A program made the position numbers and the translations under genes. Of a stretch of DNA of 27,058 bases, positions 8,080 to 16,323 are shown piece after piece. The stretch is taken from positions 1 through 27,058 of the forward strand of contig JBDUDK010000047.1 in the NCBI GenBank assembly GCA_040002995.1, given 5' to 3'. Origin of the DNA: JBDUDK01 sp040002995 (GTDB lineage: Bacteria > Actinomycetota > Acidimicrobiia > Acidimicrobiales > Ilumatobacteraceae). Position 1 is the stretch's first letter. Every line of letters begins with the position of its first letter. A model generated the notes under the pieces. The model did no database searches. It was not told where the DNA came from and saw nothing but the letters and a program-made list of their open reading frames with translations.

Positions 8080-8652
8080 ATGGCTGCACCCGATCTACCG
8101 GAGCTTCACGCCCGTGCGCTCGACGCGACTCGAGGCATCGTTGCCGCGATCGCGCCAACCCAATGGACCCTCGCCACCCCGTGTTCCGAGTGGGACCTGC
8201 GTGCCCTCGTCAACCACGTCGTTGGTGGCAACTGGTGGGCGGCCGAGCTGGCGGCCGGCAAGACCATCGCCGAGGTGGGAGACCGCCTCGACGGTGACAT
8301 CCTCGGCGACGATCCCATGGGCTCCTACGACGCGTCGTCGGCCGCCGCCGCGGCAGCATTTCGTGCGCCCGGAGCGATGTCGGCGCCGTGCGCGGTGTCG
8401 TACGGACCGGTGCCCGGCGAGACCTACTGCGGTCACCGGTTCATCGACGTCCTCGTCCACGGGTGGGACATCGCGGCCGCGACCAAACAGTCGACGCGTC
8501 TCGATCCCGAACTGGTCGACGCATGTCTCGCCGTCGTTACGCCGCAGGCCGAGCTGCTCGAGGGCAGCGGAGCCTTTGGCCGAGGGGCGATCGCTTGCGT
8601 CCAGGCCGACCCGCAGAGCCGGTTGCTCGCGCTCCTCGGCCGTCAGTCGTAG
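8080..8652 (+). CDS. TIGR03086 family (mycothiol/DinB-like) metal-binding protein
   Basis: This 190-residue protein fits the TIGR03086 actinobacterial family, related to the N-terminal domain of mycothiol-dependent maleylpyruvate isomerase with a DinB four-helix fold. Diagnostic blocks are TPCSEWDLRALVNHVVGGN (33-51), carrying the metal-ligand candidate H46, and HRFIDVLVHGWDIA (119-132), carrying H127. Members are thought to be metal-dependent and possibly thiol-dependent enzymes, but this one's reaction is unknown. The ATG at 8080 gives the normal family start. No ribosome binding site is obvious, so a leaderless transcript is possible. Its last 10 nt overlap the 3' end of the convergent IclR gene. 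Confidence 0.87.
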   Translation: MAAPDLPELHARALDATRGIVAAIAPTQWTLATPCSEWDLRALVNHVVGGNWWAAELAAGKTIAEVGDRLDGDILGDDPMGSYDASSAAAAAAFRAPGAMSAPCAVSYGPVPGETYCGHRFIDVLVHGWDIAAATKQSTRLDPELVDACLAVVTPQAELLEGSGAFGRGAIACVQADPQSRLLALLGRQS

Positions 8653-9422
8653 CGCACGCTGAGCCGGCGGCTGATATCGGCGGCGGCTCGCGTGAGCAAG
8701 TTCGCGATGCGCTCCTCATGACCGTCGAGCCGTTCGGTGGGACCCACGACTGACAGCGCGGCCACCGCCCGGCCTTTGGGTGGCAACAAGATGGGCGCGG
8801 CCACTGACGATGAACCCAGGTGGGCCTCTTCCCTCGACGTCGCCCAGCCCCGCTCGCGGACTTCCTCCAGCGTCTGCAGGAAGCGGGCGGGCTCGACAAT
8901 CGTGTAACCCGTGAAGGCCACGAGCCCGGCTGCAAGGCACGCGCTCGCGAACTCTGGATCGTGCGCGGCAATCGTCTTGCCCGAACTCGACGCGTGCGCC
9001 GCGACCCGTCTATACGCATCGTCGGTGAGGCGCACGTGTTGAGGGCCCAGGAACCGCTCGATGTAGTGCACCTGGGCACCACCGGGTATCCCGAGCTGCA
9101 CGGTGGCGTTCACCGCATCGTGGATGGCCGCCAGATGAGGCAGCGCCGCCGCCCGCAACTCGTAGCGCGCCGCGGTGATCTGCCCGAACTCGAGCATCTT
9201 GAGGCCGAGTCGGTACTGGCCCCGATCGAACCGGTCGAGCAACCCGCAATCAGCGAGCGTGTTCAGTGTGCGGTGGGCAGAACTCTTCGCGATGCCCACG
9301 ATTCGCGCCACCTCGCTTGGCCCGAGTGTGGGCGACGTGATGAACGCGTCAAGAACCCGCGCCGCGATCGACAGCGACCGCAACTGATGGCCGTTCGCGG
9401 TCGGTACCCGACGCTCGGCCAT
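8643..9422 (-). CDS. IclR family transcriptional regulator
   Basis: This 259-residue regulator has the IclR architecture. A winged helix-turn-helix covers about 17-80 (GPSEVARIVGIAKSSAHRTL at 34-53, then GLLDRFDRGQYRLGLKML). The C-terminal effector domain contains HYIERFLGPQHVRL and the SSSGKTIAA and REEAHLGSSSVAAPIL blocks. The start at 9422 is preferred over the longer frame because its ATG follows the stop of the metallo-hydrolase gene in the arrangement TGATATG, so translation is probably coupled. IclR proteins commonly sense aromatic or carboxylic metabolites and regulate neighbouring genes. Likely targets are the metallo-hydrolase operon and the divergent gene at 10691. A distant role at pobA is possible but unsupported. 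Confidence 0.92.
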   Translation of the reverse strand: MAERRVPTANGHQLRSLSIAARVLDAFITSPTLGPSEVARIVGIAKSSAHRTLNTLADCGLLDRFDRGQYRLGLKMLEFGQITAARYELRAAALPHLAAIHDAVNATVQLGIPGGAQVHYIERFLGPQHVRLTDDAYRRVAAHASSSGKTIAAHDPEFASACLAAGLVAFTGYTIVEPARFLQTLEEVRERGWATSREEAHLGSSSVAAPILLPPKGRAVAALSVVGPTERLDGHEERIANLLTRAAADISRRLSVRYD

Positions 9423-9423
9423 A

Positions 9424-10587
9424 TCAGTCGCAGAGCTCGAACTCGTCGAGGTCGACACCACAGACGATCTCGCCCGAAAAGTGGGGACGTACCTTCGCCT
9501 CCCACTCGTCCTCACTCACCTCACCGTCGCCGGGCACCAGATGCGACAACACGAGGGTCCGCACGCCCGCTCGTGACGCGATGTCGCCCACTTGATCGGG
9601 TGCGCTGTGGGCGCGACCGAGATGATTGATCACAGCGTCACCGTTGGGCAGCCGATGGAGCAGCTCCTTCATCCACTCCAAGTCGATGACCTCGTGCACA
9701 AGGATGTCGGCCCCACGCGCCAGCCGCACGACGTTCTCGCACGGCCCGGTGTCACCGGAGAACACAACGGAGCCGGTGGGCGTGTCGAAGCGGTAGGCGA
9801 ACGCAGGAAAGGCCGGCGCGTGTTGCACGAGCACGGCCGTGACGCGGACGCCATTGTCGTCCTCGGGATACACCACGATCGGTTCCATGGCGGGCGCGGA
9901 AGTCTCCGGGCTCGCGCCGCTCGCCGTCACACCAAGATCGATGTCCGGTCGATAGCCGTCGCGAGCGATGCCGAGCTCGTGCACGTCGACGAGCTCAGCG
10001 ATGTTGGCGCGGTTCTCGTCGGTGATGCGCAAGTTGATGTTGTACGAAAACGCGTTCAGGAGATGCTCCGTCATCTTGCGCGTGCCCGGGGTCGGGTCGT
10101 CCGGATTCACCAACGGGGGCATCGGTCGTTCGGGCGGGTAGATCGGAAGCGGAAGCCCAGCGGGAGCGGGTCCGTAGACGTCGATAGGCCGGTTTGGCCA
10201 GCCGCCGAGGAACAGGTTGGGAAAGTCGATGACGTGATCGGAGTGCAGGTGCGTGAGAAAGACGGCCGCCACGAGGGGGCGCTCACCCCGGGCGGGTGAT
10301 CGGTTCACGTCGAGTCCGGCCCGCCACAACTGCGTGTTCGCGCCCTCGCCGCAGTCGACCATGTACCCGTGGCCGTTGACGACGACGGCGTTCGAGTATC
10401 CGGAGCGCGTCGCCTTCGGGTTTGACCCTCCCGCGGTTCCCAGCAGCACGACCTTGCCGGTGCCCAGGGCCTGGCGCGGGGCGCGCCGCCGGGCCAGCTC
10501 GGCCCGCCAGTCCTTGACGCCCATCTGCAGGGCGGCGCCCCGGTTCTCGGCCGGCATCTCGCGCAGCAGCGGGGCGGCCTGGCACAT
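9424..10587 (-). CDS. MBL-fold metallo-hydrolase (RNase Z/lactonase-like)
   Basis: This 387-residue metallo-beta-lactamase-fold hydrolase carries the full metal-binding set: THLHSDH (H113, H115, D117, H118), D279 in VVFSGDTGP and H349 in LSHL. The arrangement GTAGGSNP, then YMVDCGEG, and late NHLGRAHSAPDQVG resembles RNase Z-like and arylsulfatase-like members rather than beta-lactamases. An insertion of about 100 residues (130-230) rich in P and D separates the metal motif from the rest and probably forms a cap. The physiological substrate is unknown. The start could be ATG 10587 or a later in-frame ATG, since the first 40 residues are not part of the fold. Its stop codon couples it to the IclR gene, and it is divergent from the MetE-methyltransferase fusion. 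Confidence 0.87.
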   Translation of the reverse strand: MCQAAPLLREMPAENRGAALQMGVKDWRAELARRRAPRQALGTGKVVLLGTAGGSNPKATRSGYSNAVVVNGHGYMVDCGEGANTQLWRAGLDVNRSPARGERPLVAAVFLTHLHSDHVIDFPNLFLGGWPNRPIDVYGPAPAGLPLPIYPPERPMPPLVNPDDPTPGTRKMTEHLLNAFSYNINLRITDENRANIAELVDVHELGIARDGYRPDIDLGVTASGASPETSAPAMEPIVVYPEDDNGVRVTAVLVQHAPAFPAFAYRFDTPTGSVVFSGDTGPCENVVRLARGADILVHEVIDLEWMKELLHRLPNGDAVINHLGRAHSAPDQVGDIASRAGVRTLVLSHLVPGDGEVSEDEWEAKVRPHFSGEIVCGVDLDEFELCD

Positions 10588-10625
10588 CGCGCGGCGACTG
10601 TAGCGGCCCGGTTTGACCAGCGAGT

Positions 10626-10654
10626 CCGCGCGTTCGCCACAGAGGAACGCGCGG
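10626..10654. promoter_or_regulatory. 10-9-10 inverted repeat in a divergent promoter region
   Basis: CCGCGCGTTC at 10626-10635 and GAACGCGCGG at 10645-10654 are perfect reverse complements separated by 9 nt. The element sits between the metallo-hydrolase gene (minus, starts 10587) and the MetE-methyltransferase fusion (plus, starts 10691). A short T run follows on the plus strand, so a hairpin is possible. A terminator would be odd between divergent starts, so an operator is more likely. The linked IclR regulator is the natural candidate to bind it. That link is an inference from position only. Confidence 0.45.
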
Positions 10655-10690
10655 GTTTTCGCCGGCCAGGAGACGTGTCACTCTGCGGCG

Positions 10691-12757
10691 ATGAGCGGCG
10701 ATTTCGTGGAGACCGCGGCGGGGGGTGCCCTCCTGGTAGGGAGCGTGCCGCTCCGCAACGCCGACGAGGTCTTCCATACGGTCGCGCGGGCCCTGGGCGA
10801 TCGCATCAAACGCCTTCCCGACGGTGAGACGGGTCCCCGGTCGGACTGGATCGTGTGGCAGTACCCCGTCTTGAGCTCTCGACCGGAGTTCGAGGTGTGC
10901 CCGCCCGGCGACCACCCGTATCGCTCGCTGCCGCGCCTTCGCCTCCGCGACGGGGCCGCCGCCGCCGCGTTGCGCTTCGAGGATCTCGGTTACTCCCAGG
11001 CGGCGATCGCCTCGTACCAGGTGTTCGCCCGATTGAAGCGCGACGGGCTCATCCCGGCGCACATCCGCTTCCAGGTCTCGCTCCCGACACCCCTCGCCCC
11101 GATCAGCGCGTTCATCGCGCCCGAACATCAAGCGGTGATCGAGCCGATCTACGAGGCGCGACTCCTGGATGAGGTCACGGCCATCGTCGATGCCGTCCCC
11201 CACGACCAACTGGCCATCCAGTGGGACACGAACTTCGAATTCGCCATGCTCGACGGCACGTTGCCCACCTGGTTCGAGGACGTGCGCGCTGGCATCGTCG
11301 AGCGCCTTCTGCGCATCGCCCGCCGGGTGCCCGCCGACGTCCAACTCGGCTACCACTTCTGCCACGGTCACGAGCGCCTCGACCGAGAACGCGCTCACGA
11401 CGCGCGCAGCATGGTCGAGATCGCGAATGCGCTGTCGGCCAGCTTGAGCCGCCCGCTCAGCTGGATTCATTTGCCCGTGCCCCACGACCGTCTCGATGTG
11501 GCTTGGTTCGAGAAGCTCGCCTTGCTCGCGCTGCGACCGGAGACGGAGTTGTACCTGGGCCTGATCCGTCCTGCCGATGGTGTCCTCGGCGCGTCGGCGC
11601 GCGTCGTGGCTGCCCGCCGCTATGTACCACGATTCGGTGTGGCGACGGAATGCGGGTGGGGTCGGCACCGCCCGCAGGATGTGGACGAACTCCTTCAGCT
11701 TCATTCGGCGATCGCGTCGCCGGTGCAGGCCTCGACGCGCGCGTCTCGGGCCAACGCGTGGCCCAAGGGCTGGAACCGGATACCCGCCGACGACTGGACG
11801 GAGCACCCTGTCGACGATTTCGGGTTGGCCTACGACAACGTCGAGCACCACGGCTGGTATCGCAACCTTGATCCGACGGTGGAGGAGCTCGCCCACCTTC
11901 TCAACGATGGCGACATCCTCCTCGACTACTCCGGCGGCACCGGGATCTTGCTCGATCGGCTCAAGTTGCGCGTGTTCGACGCGCGGGTCGGCACCGTCAT
12001 CGTCGACAGTTCGCCGAAATTCCTTCGCGTCGCGCTGGAGAAGTTCCGAAACGACCCCAACGTCGGACTGCGGGTGCTGCGTTACCTCAAAGATGAGAGA
12101 CGGCTCCAGCGCGTCGACGAGGTGCTCGGCCCCGAGCTCATGCAGCGCGGCGTCGACGTCATCGTGTCGACGAACGCGATCCATCTCTACCCCGATCTCG
12201 AAGAGACCGTGGCGTCGTGGGTCCGCGTGCTGCGTCCCGGCGGGCATGTCTTGGTCAACTCCGGCAACATCCGAAACCCCCGTGCCCGGCGCAACGAGTG
12301 GATTCTCGACGAGACGGTCTGGGTGGTGGCCGATCTCGCCGAGGGGATCGTGCGCACCGATCCCTCCTTCGCGGCGTACCGCGACCTTCTCGACGACACC
12401 GAACGGATGAAGGCCCACGCGGCCCATCGCGACCGGGTCTTTCTTGCGCCGCGCCCGCTCGACTTCTATCTCGACACGCTCCAAGCCGGCGGTCTAACCG
12501 TGGAATCGGTGCGCGAGGCCAGCATCGAGGCGGGCGTGCAAGAGTGGTACGAATTCCTGAGCGCCTACCACGACGCGGTGCTCGGATGGGTCGGCGGCAC
12601 CGAGAAGATCGACGGGGTCAAACCGACGGAGTCAGCGCTGCAAGATCGCCTGCGGCTGATGCGTCAGTCGATGGACGTTCTGTTCGGTGGGCGCCCGACT
12701 TTCCAAGCGTGTTGGACCTACATCACGTGCGGGTACGAGGGCGACGGCACTCGTTAA
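10691..12757 (+). CDS. MetE-like barrel fused to a SAM-dependent methyltransferase
   Basis: This 688-residue protein appears to join two methyl-transfer modules. Residues about 10-345 look like a UROD/MetE-like TIM barrel: GGALLVGSVPL at the start, RLPDGETGPR at about 42-51, a His-x-Cys pair (H222-F-C224 in YHFCHGH) and a later Cys in TECGWGR (C321). These are where cobalamin-independent methionine synthase places zinc ligands, although a matching Glu is not evident. Residues about 375-688 form a class I methyltransferase, with motif I LLDYSGGTG (410-418), an acidic motif VDSSPKFL and LRPGGHVLVNSGN after the core. ATG 10691 is preferred because it directly precedes the barrel; a longer frame from 10613 adds an unlikely leader. 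The substrate is unknown. The neighbouring PEP-mobile gene follows in the same direction after 58 nt. Confidence 0.8.
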   Translation: MSGDFVETAAGGALLVGSVPLRNADEVFHTVARALGDRIKRLPDGETGPRSDWIVWQYPVLSSRPEFEVCPPGDHPYRSLPRLRLRDGAAAAALRFEDLGYSQAAIASYQVFARLKRDGLIPAHIRFQVSLPTPLAPISAFIAPEHQAVIEPIYEARLLDEVTAIVDAVPHDQLAIQWDTNFEFAMLDGTLPTWFEDVRAGIVERLLRIARRVPADVQLGYHFCHGHERLDRERAHDARSMVEIANALSASLSRPLSWIHLPVPHDRLDVAWFEKLALLALRPETELYLGLIRPADGVLGASARVVAARRYVPRFGVATECGWGRHRPQDVDELLQLHSAIASPVQASTRASRANAWPKGWNRIPADDWTEHPVDDFGLAYDNVEHHGWYRNLDPTVEELAHLLNDGDILLDYSGGTGILLDRLKLRVFDARVGTVIVDSSPKFLRVALEKFRNDPNVGLRVLRYLKDERRLQRVDEVLGPELMQRGVDVIVSTNAIHLYPDLEETVASWVRVLRPGGHVLVNSGNIRNPRARRNEWILDETVWVVADLAEGIVRTDPSFAAYRDLLDDTERMKAHAAHRDRVFLAPRPLDFYLDTLQAGGLTVESVREASIEAGVQEWYEFLSAYHDAVLGWVGGTEKIDGVKPTESALQDRLRLMRQSMDVLFGGRPTFQACWTYITCGYEGDGTR

Positions 12758-12815
12758 TTTCCGCCCCCCGGATAGCGGTCCATAATGGGTCCGGCACACC
12801 ACGGGGGGTTCAGTT

Positions 12816-14468
12816 GTGACTGTTACCGCGAGCGAGACCGATTTTCCCGGACCGGACGAGGTCGTGGGCTTCTGGTCGTGGGACAAGATGCACGCGCCGC
12901 GGCCCATCTCTCCGCTGGCGGGCGATCTGGTCGTTCCGACCCTTGGTGCCGGGTTCACGGAGGCACAGGGCGAGTTCGCCGCTCCGCTCGCCATGCAAGC
13001 GAAACTCATCAACTACTACATGTACGCGTCGTTCTACCCCGTCGACCTCGGTGACGAGACCGAGGAAGATCGTTGGGCGCGTTACATGGAGTCGCTCAAG
13101 CAGATGGTTCCAAAGGTCGGCGACCTTTGGCAGAACGAATGGAAGCCTTCAATCCTGCCAACGCTGGCCAAGGGCAAGACCGCCGATTACACCACCCTGA
13201 ACGACGACGAGATCCTCGCGACCTTCGAGGAACAGATTGCGGGTATCCAGTACCGGTGGATGATTCACGGCCGTATCAACTTCATCCTCATCGCCACGAG
13301 CGATTTCGTCGACTACTACGCGGCGCTTTTCACGCCCGAGGATCCGACGGAGGCCTATCAACTGCTCCAGGGCTTCCATACCCGCTCGGTCGACGCGAGC
13401 GTTGGTCTCTGGAAGCTCAGCCGGCTTGTCAAGGAGAGCCCCGCGGTCCTGAAGGTCTTCGAGCAGCTCGAACCAAAGGCCATCGTCGACGCGCTCGAGG
13501 ATTCCGCGGAGGGCAAAGCCTTCCTCAAAGAGCTTCGGAGCTACCTCGACGAGTACGGCTGGCGCAGCGACGCCGTCTACGACATTGCCGACATCACATG
13601 GCGCGAAGAGCCCTCTGCTCCTCTCGGCGCCCTGCAGGGCTACATCGCGCTCGGTGACCACGCCAACCCCGAGCTCCTCTTCCAGAAGGCCGTCGATCGT
13701 CGCGAGGAGCTCATGAAGACGGCGCGGGCCCGCCTCGCCGATGAACCGGACAAGTTGCAGAAGTTCGACGCGCTCTTCGAGGCGGCCAAGTACAACCTGC
13801 CCGTTACCGAGGACCACGCCTTTTACATCGACCAGGTCGGCATCGCGATATTTCGCCGCTTCGTTCTCGAACTCGGACGCCGGCTCGCCGACCGCGGGGT
13901 GATCGAGAGCCAAGACGATGTCTTCATGCTGCACAAAGACGAGCTGATCGACGCAATCCGCAGCGGCGGAGACCGCAAGGCGACGGTTGTCCAGCGCAAG
14001 GCCGAGATGGCGGCATGGGCCAAGGTCGTCCCGCCTCCCGTGCTCGGTATCCCGCCGCCCCCTGGCCCCGACCCCTTCGTCGGCGCGCTTCTCGTCAAGC
14101 TCCTCGGACTCGGCGATCAGGTCGAACCGAACCGCGATCCGGATGTGATCAACGGTGTCGGCGCGTCGCCGGGCACGGTGCAGGGCCCGGCGCGGGTCGT
14201 GCGCAGCCTGGCCGAGGCGAGCAAGCTTCAGCTCGGCGACATCATGGTGTGCGAGATGACCCTGCCGCCGTGGGTGCCTCTGTTTTCCACCGTCACCGCC
14301 GTGGTCGCGGACACCGGCGGCGTCCTCAGCCACTGCGCGATCGTCGCCCGCGAGATGGGTCTACCCGCGGTGGTCGGTACCCAGGTGGGCACCGTGCTGA
14401 TCAAGGACGGCATGATCCTGACGGTCGACGGAACGAAGGGCATCGTCCGGATCGACTCGCGGCCGTAG
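12816..14468 (+). CDS. PEP-utilising enzyme with mobile phosphohistidine domain
   Basis: This 550-residue protein ends in a PEP-utilising mobile (swivelling) domain (about 455-548). The domain contains GVGASPGTVQGPARV and the phosphohistidine site GGVLSHCAIVAREMG with H506. The first 400 residues are helical and begin FWSWDKMHAPRPISPLAGDL, a block that resembles the substrate-binding part of rifampin phosphotransferase-like and phenylphosphate-synthase-like proteins. There is no ATP-grasp domain, which such enzymes need to phosphorylate the histidine, so a separate partner or a different phosphate donor is implied. No such partner is encoded in this window. The start is a GTG at 12816 preceded by a G-rich stretch. 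It follows the MetE-methyltransferase fusion by 58 nt and probably shares its transcript. The substrate is unknown. Confidence 0.82.
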   Translation: MTVTASETDFPGPDEVVGFWSWDKMHAPRPISPLAGDLVVPTLGAGFTEAQGEFAAPLAMQAKLINYYMYASFYPVDLGDETEEDRWARYMESLKQMVPKVGDLWQNEWKPSILPTLAKGKTADYTTLNDDEILATFEEQIAGIQYRWMIHGRINFILIATSDFVDYYAALFTPEDPTEAYQLLQGFHTRSVDASVGLWKLSRLVKESPAVLKVFEQLEPKAIVDALEDSAEGKAFLKELRSYLDEYGWRSDAVYDIADITWREEPSAPLGALQGYIALGDHANPELLFQKAVDRREELMKTARARLADEPDKLQKFDALFEAAKYNLPVTEDHAFYIDQVGIAIFRRFVLELGRRLADRGVIESQDDVFMLHKDELIDAIRSGGDRKATVVQRKAEMAAWAKVVPPPVLGIPPPPGPDPFVGALLVKLLGLGDQVEPNRDPDVINGVGASPGTVQGPARVVRSLAEASKLQLGDIMVCEMTLPPWVPLFSTVTAVVADTGGVLSHCAIVAREMGLPAVVGTQVGTVLIKDGMILTVDGTKGIVRIDSRP

Positions 14469-14471
14469 CCG

Positions 14472-15626
14472 TTACGGCCAGAGCTGCTTGCTCGCGAGCG
14501 CCGCACCCTCGGCGAGAGCGCGGAACTTCGGCCACACCACCGTTGGGTGCACTTCGGGCGCGTAAGACGCGCGCGACGAGAACCCGCAATCGGCTCCGGC
14601 GATCACGTTCTCACGGCCAACGAGGTTGGCGTAGTGGACGATGTACTCGGCGATCAACTCTGGATGTTCGACGTAGTTGTTCGCGTGCCCGAGAAAGCCG
14701 GGGATCAGGATCTTGCCCTCCGGCAACTTCACCGTTTCCCACAGGTGCCACTCGTGGTAGTGGCGAGGATTGGCAACTTCGAACGAATGGGCGCCGGCGT
14801 TGATACTGAGCATGTAGCCGACGACGTCGGTCATCGGGATGTCGTTCATACGGGGGCCATGGTTGAGCCCGTAGCACGTGTGGTGACGGATCTGCTCGGA
14901 GGGGATCTCGCGCAGCGCATGGTTGAGCGCCTCGACGTGGTGGTTGGCAGCCTGCTGGCGGACGTCAGGTGGTCTCGTCGGGTCGCTCAACGTGTCGATG
15001 AGCCAGGGATCGTCGATCTGGAGCACGAAACCCGCGTTGACAATCCCGAGGTACTCCTCGCGCATGGCCTCAGCCACCGCGTGCAGGTACTGCTCGTGCG
15101 TGTCGTAGTACTTATTCGAGCCAAAACCGCTCGGGCCCGTCGAGGGCATGAACACGTCGGTTACGTCGCAGTCCGCGACGGCGGCCTTGAGGTTGTCGAT
15201 GTCGGTTTGGAGCTGCGCCTGTCCCACGTAGCTGATCGGTCCGTCGCAGATGAGCCGGCGAAGAGGAGTGACCGTCGAGGAGTACTTCTTGAAGTAGTCC
15301 GCGTAGTACTCCGGGAAGTCGTCGACCTCTTTCTGCCACGAAGGTGCCATCGTCGACGGTCCCATATCGGGCGTGAAACCGGCGAGGCGATCGCGTACGT
15401 ACCCGAGAAAGCTCGACTTGCCCATTTCCCCGTCGGTGACAATGTCGATGCCCGCTTCGACCTGCTTGTGCACGACATCGGCGACGGCTTCGGTCACCTG
15501 CCGATCGAAGAGTTTCTCGTCGTAGGGCCGCCCGTTCTCCTTCTCCTTCATCGTGTCGAGGAGCGGGTGGGGACGGGCCAGGCTGCCGACGTGGGTGGTC
15601 AAAATCCGCTGCTCACTCCGCTTCAT
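14472..15626 (-). CDS. Stand-alone MetE-like (cobalamin-independent methionine synthase family) protein
   Basis: This 384-residue protein matches the C-terminal catalytic barrel of cobalamin-independent methionine synthase and its relatives, including epoxyalkane:coenzyme M transferase. All four zinc-ligand positions can be read: H249 and C251 in HHTCYGLNHG, E283 in HSFEVANP and C347 in AGADCGFSS. The N-terminal TTHVGSLARP and the block EAGIDIVTDGEMGKSSF are also typical. It lacks the N-terminal MetE half, so it belongs to the short form whose substrates are a thiol plus an unidentified methyl or alkyl donor. The ATG at 15626 has GGAG 8 nt upstream. It converges with the PEP-mobile gene with only 3 nt between stop codons and is divergent from the YdeI-like gene. 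Confidence 0.88.
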   Translation of the reverse strand: MKRSEQRILTTHVGSLARPHPLLDTMKEKENGRPYDEKLFDRQVTEAVADVVHKQVEAGIDIVTDGEMGKSSFLGYVRDRLAGFTPDMGPSTMAPSWQKEVDDFPEYYADYFKKYSSTVTPLRRLICDGPISYVGQAQLQTDIDNLKAAVADCDVTDVFMPSTGPSGFGSNKYYDTHEQYLHAVAEAMREEYLGIVNAGFVLQIDDPWLIDTLSDPTRPPDVRQQAANHHVEALNHALREIPSEQIRHHTCYGLNHGPRMNDIPMTDVVGYMLSINAGAHSFEVANPRHYHEWHLWETVKLPEGKILIPGFLGHANNYVEHPELIAEYIVHYANLVGRENVIAGADCGFSSRASYAPEVHPTVVWPKFRALAEGAALASKQLWP

Positions 15627-15706
15627 TGCCGTCTCCGCTCTTTACGTTTGGGGCAGTGCCAACCTAGCCGCCGTGCCGCCGTAGTGACACGTGGTTCACT
15701 GGGTCG

Positions 15707-16303
15707 ATGCCCCGCTCGGAGCCGCCGTCCAAGCGCGAACTACCGACCGTCGCGTTCGCATCCCGAACTGCGTGGCGGGCCTGGATGGCCAAGCATCACG
15801 ACACCTCCAGCGGTGTGTGGTTGAAGATTGCGAAAAGAGACCGGGCCATCTCGAGCGTGTCCTACGCGGACGCGCTCGACGTGGCCCTGAGCTACGGCTG
15901 GATCGACGGTCAGAAGAACAAGCTCGACGACGACTACTGGCTGCAGCGGTTCGGGCCTCGAAAGTCGAGGAGCCGCTGGTCGAAGATCAACCGGGCCAAA
16001 GCGCTGGGTCTCATCGAGAACGGCCAGATGAAACCGGCCGGTCTTCGAGAAGTTGAGCGGGCCAAGGCCGACGGCCGTTGGGAAGCGGCGTATGACAGTC
16101 AGAGCACCGCTGCGGTCCCGTCCGACTTGCAGGCTGCGCTCGATCGGAACGCAAAGGCGAGAAGGTTCTTCGCCACGCTCGACAGCGCCAACCGGTATGC
16201 GATCCTCTACCGCATCCACGACGCCAAGCGGCCCGAAACGCGTGCACGAAGGATCGAGCAATATGTCGCCATGCTGAGCGAGCGAAAGAAGATCCACCCC
16301 TGA
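15707..16303 (+). CDS. YdeI/OmpD-associated family protein
   Basis: This 198-residue protein belongs to the YdeI/OmpD-associated (bacteriocin-protection-like) family. The conserved blocks are FASRTAWRAWMAKHH, then GVWLKIAKRD, the central VSYADALDVALSYGWIDGQ, RFGPRKSRSRWSKINRAKA and a late PSDLQAALDRNAKARRFF. The last block is followed by YAILYRIHDAKRPETRARRIE, as in full-length members. The biochemical role is unknown. The ATG at 15707 is the first start before the family blocks. A 20-nt gap separates its stop from the molybdenum hydroxylase gene, so they are likely co-transcribed although no functional link is obvious. The divergent MetE-like gene begins 80 nt upstream. Confidence 0.88.
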   Translation: MPRSEPPSKRELPTVAFASRTAWRAWMAKHHDTSSGVWLKIAKRDRAISSVSYADALDVALSYGWIDGQKNKLDDDYWLQRFGPRKSRSRWSKINRAKALGLIENGQMKPAGLREVERAKADGRWEAAYDSQSTAAVPSDLQAALDRNAKARRFFATLDSANRYAILYRIHDAKRPETRARRIEQYVAMLSERKKIHP

Positions 16304-16323
16304 CCGCCGCCACGCGCCCCTCG

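Noticed and set aside
10283..12484. Very long minus-strand open frame (over 700 codons) opposite the MetE-methyltransferase fusion
   Set aside because: It mirrors a real gene with clear motifs on the plus strand. The encoded sequence is arginine/glutamate/histidine-rich with no domain pattern, as expected from GC-rich antisense frames.
13149..14333. Long minus-strand frame (394 codons) opposite the PEP-mobile gene
   Set aside because: Antisense shadow of a gene with a clear phosphohistidine domain; it has no recognisable motifs and lies entirely within that gene.
15683..15700. Imperfect palindrome AGTGA-N8-TCACT in the divergent MetE-like/YdeI region
   Set aside because: The arms are only 5 bp with a poorly symmetric centre, which is expected by chance in a region of this size.
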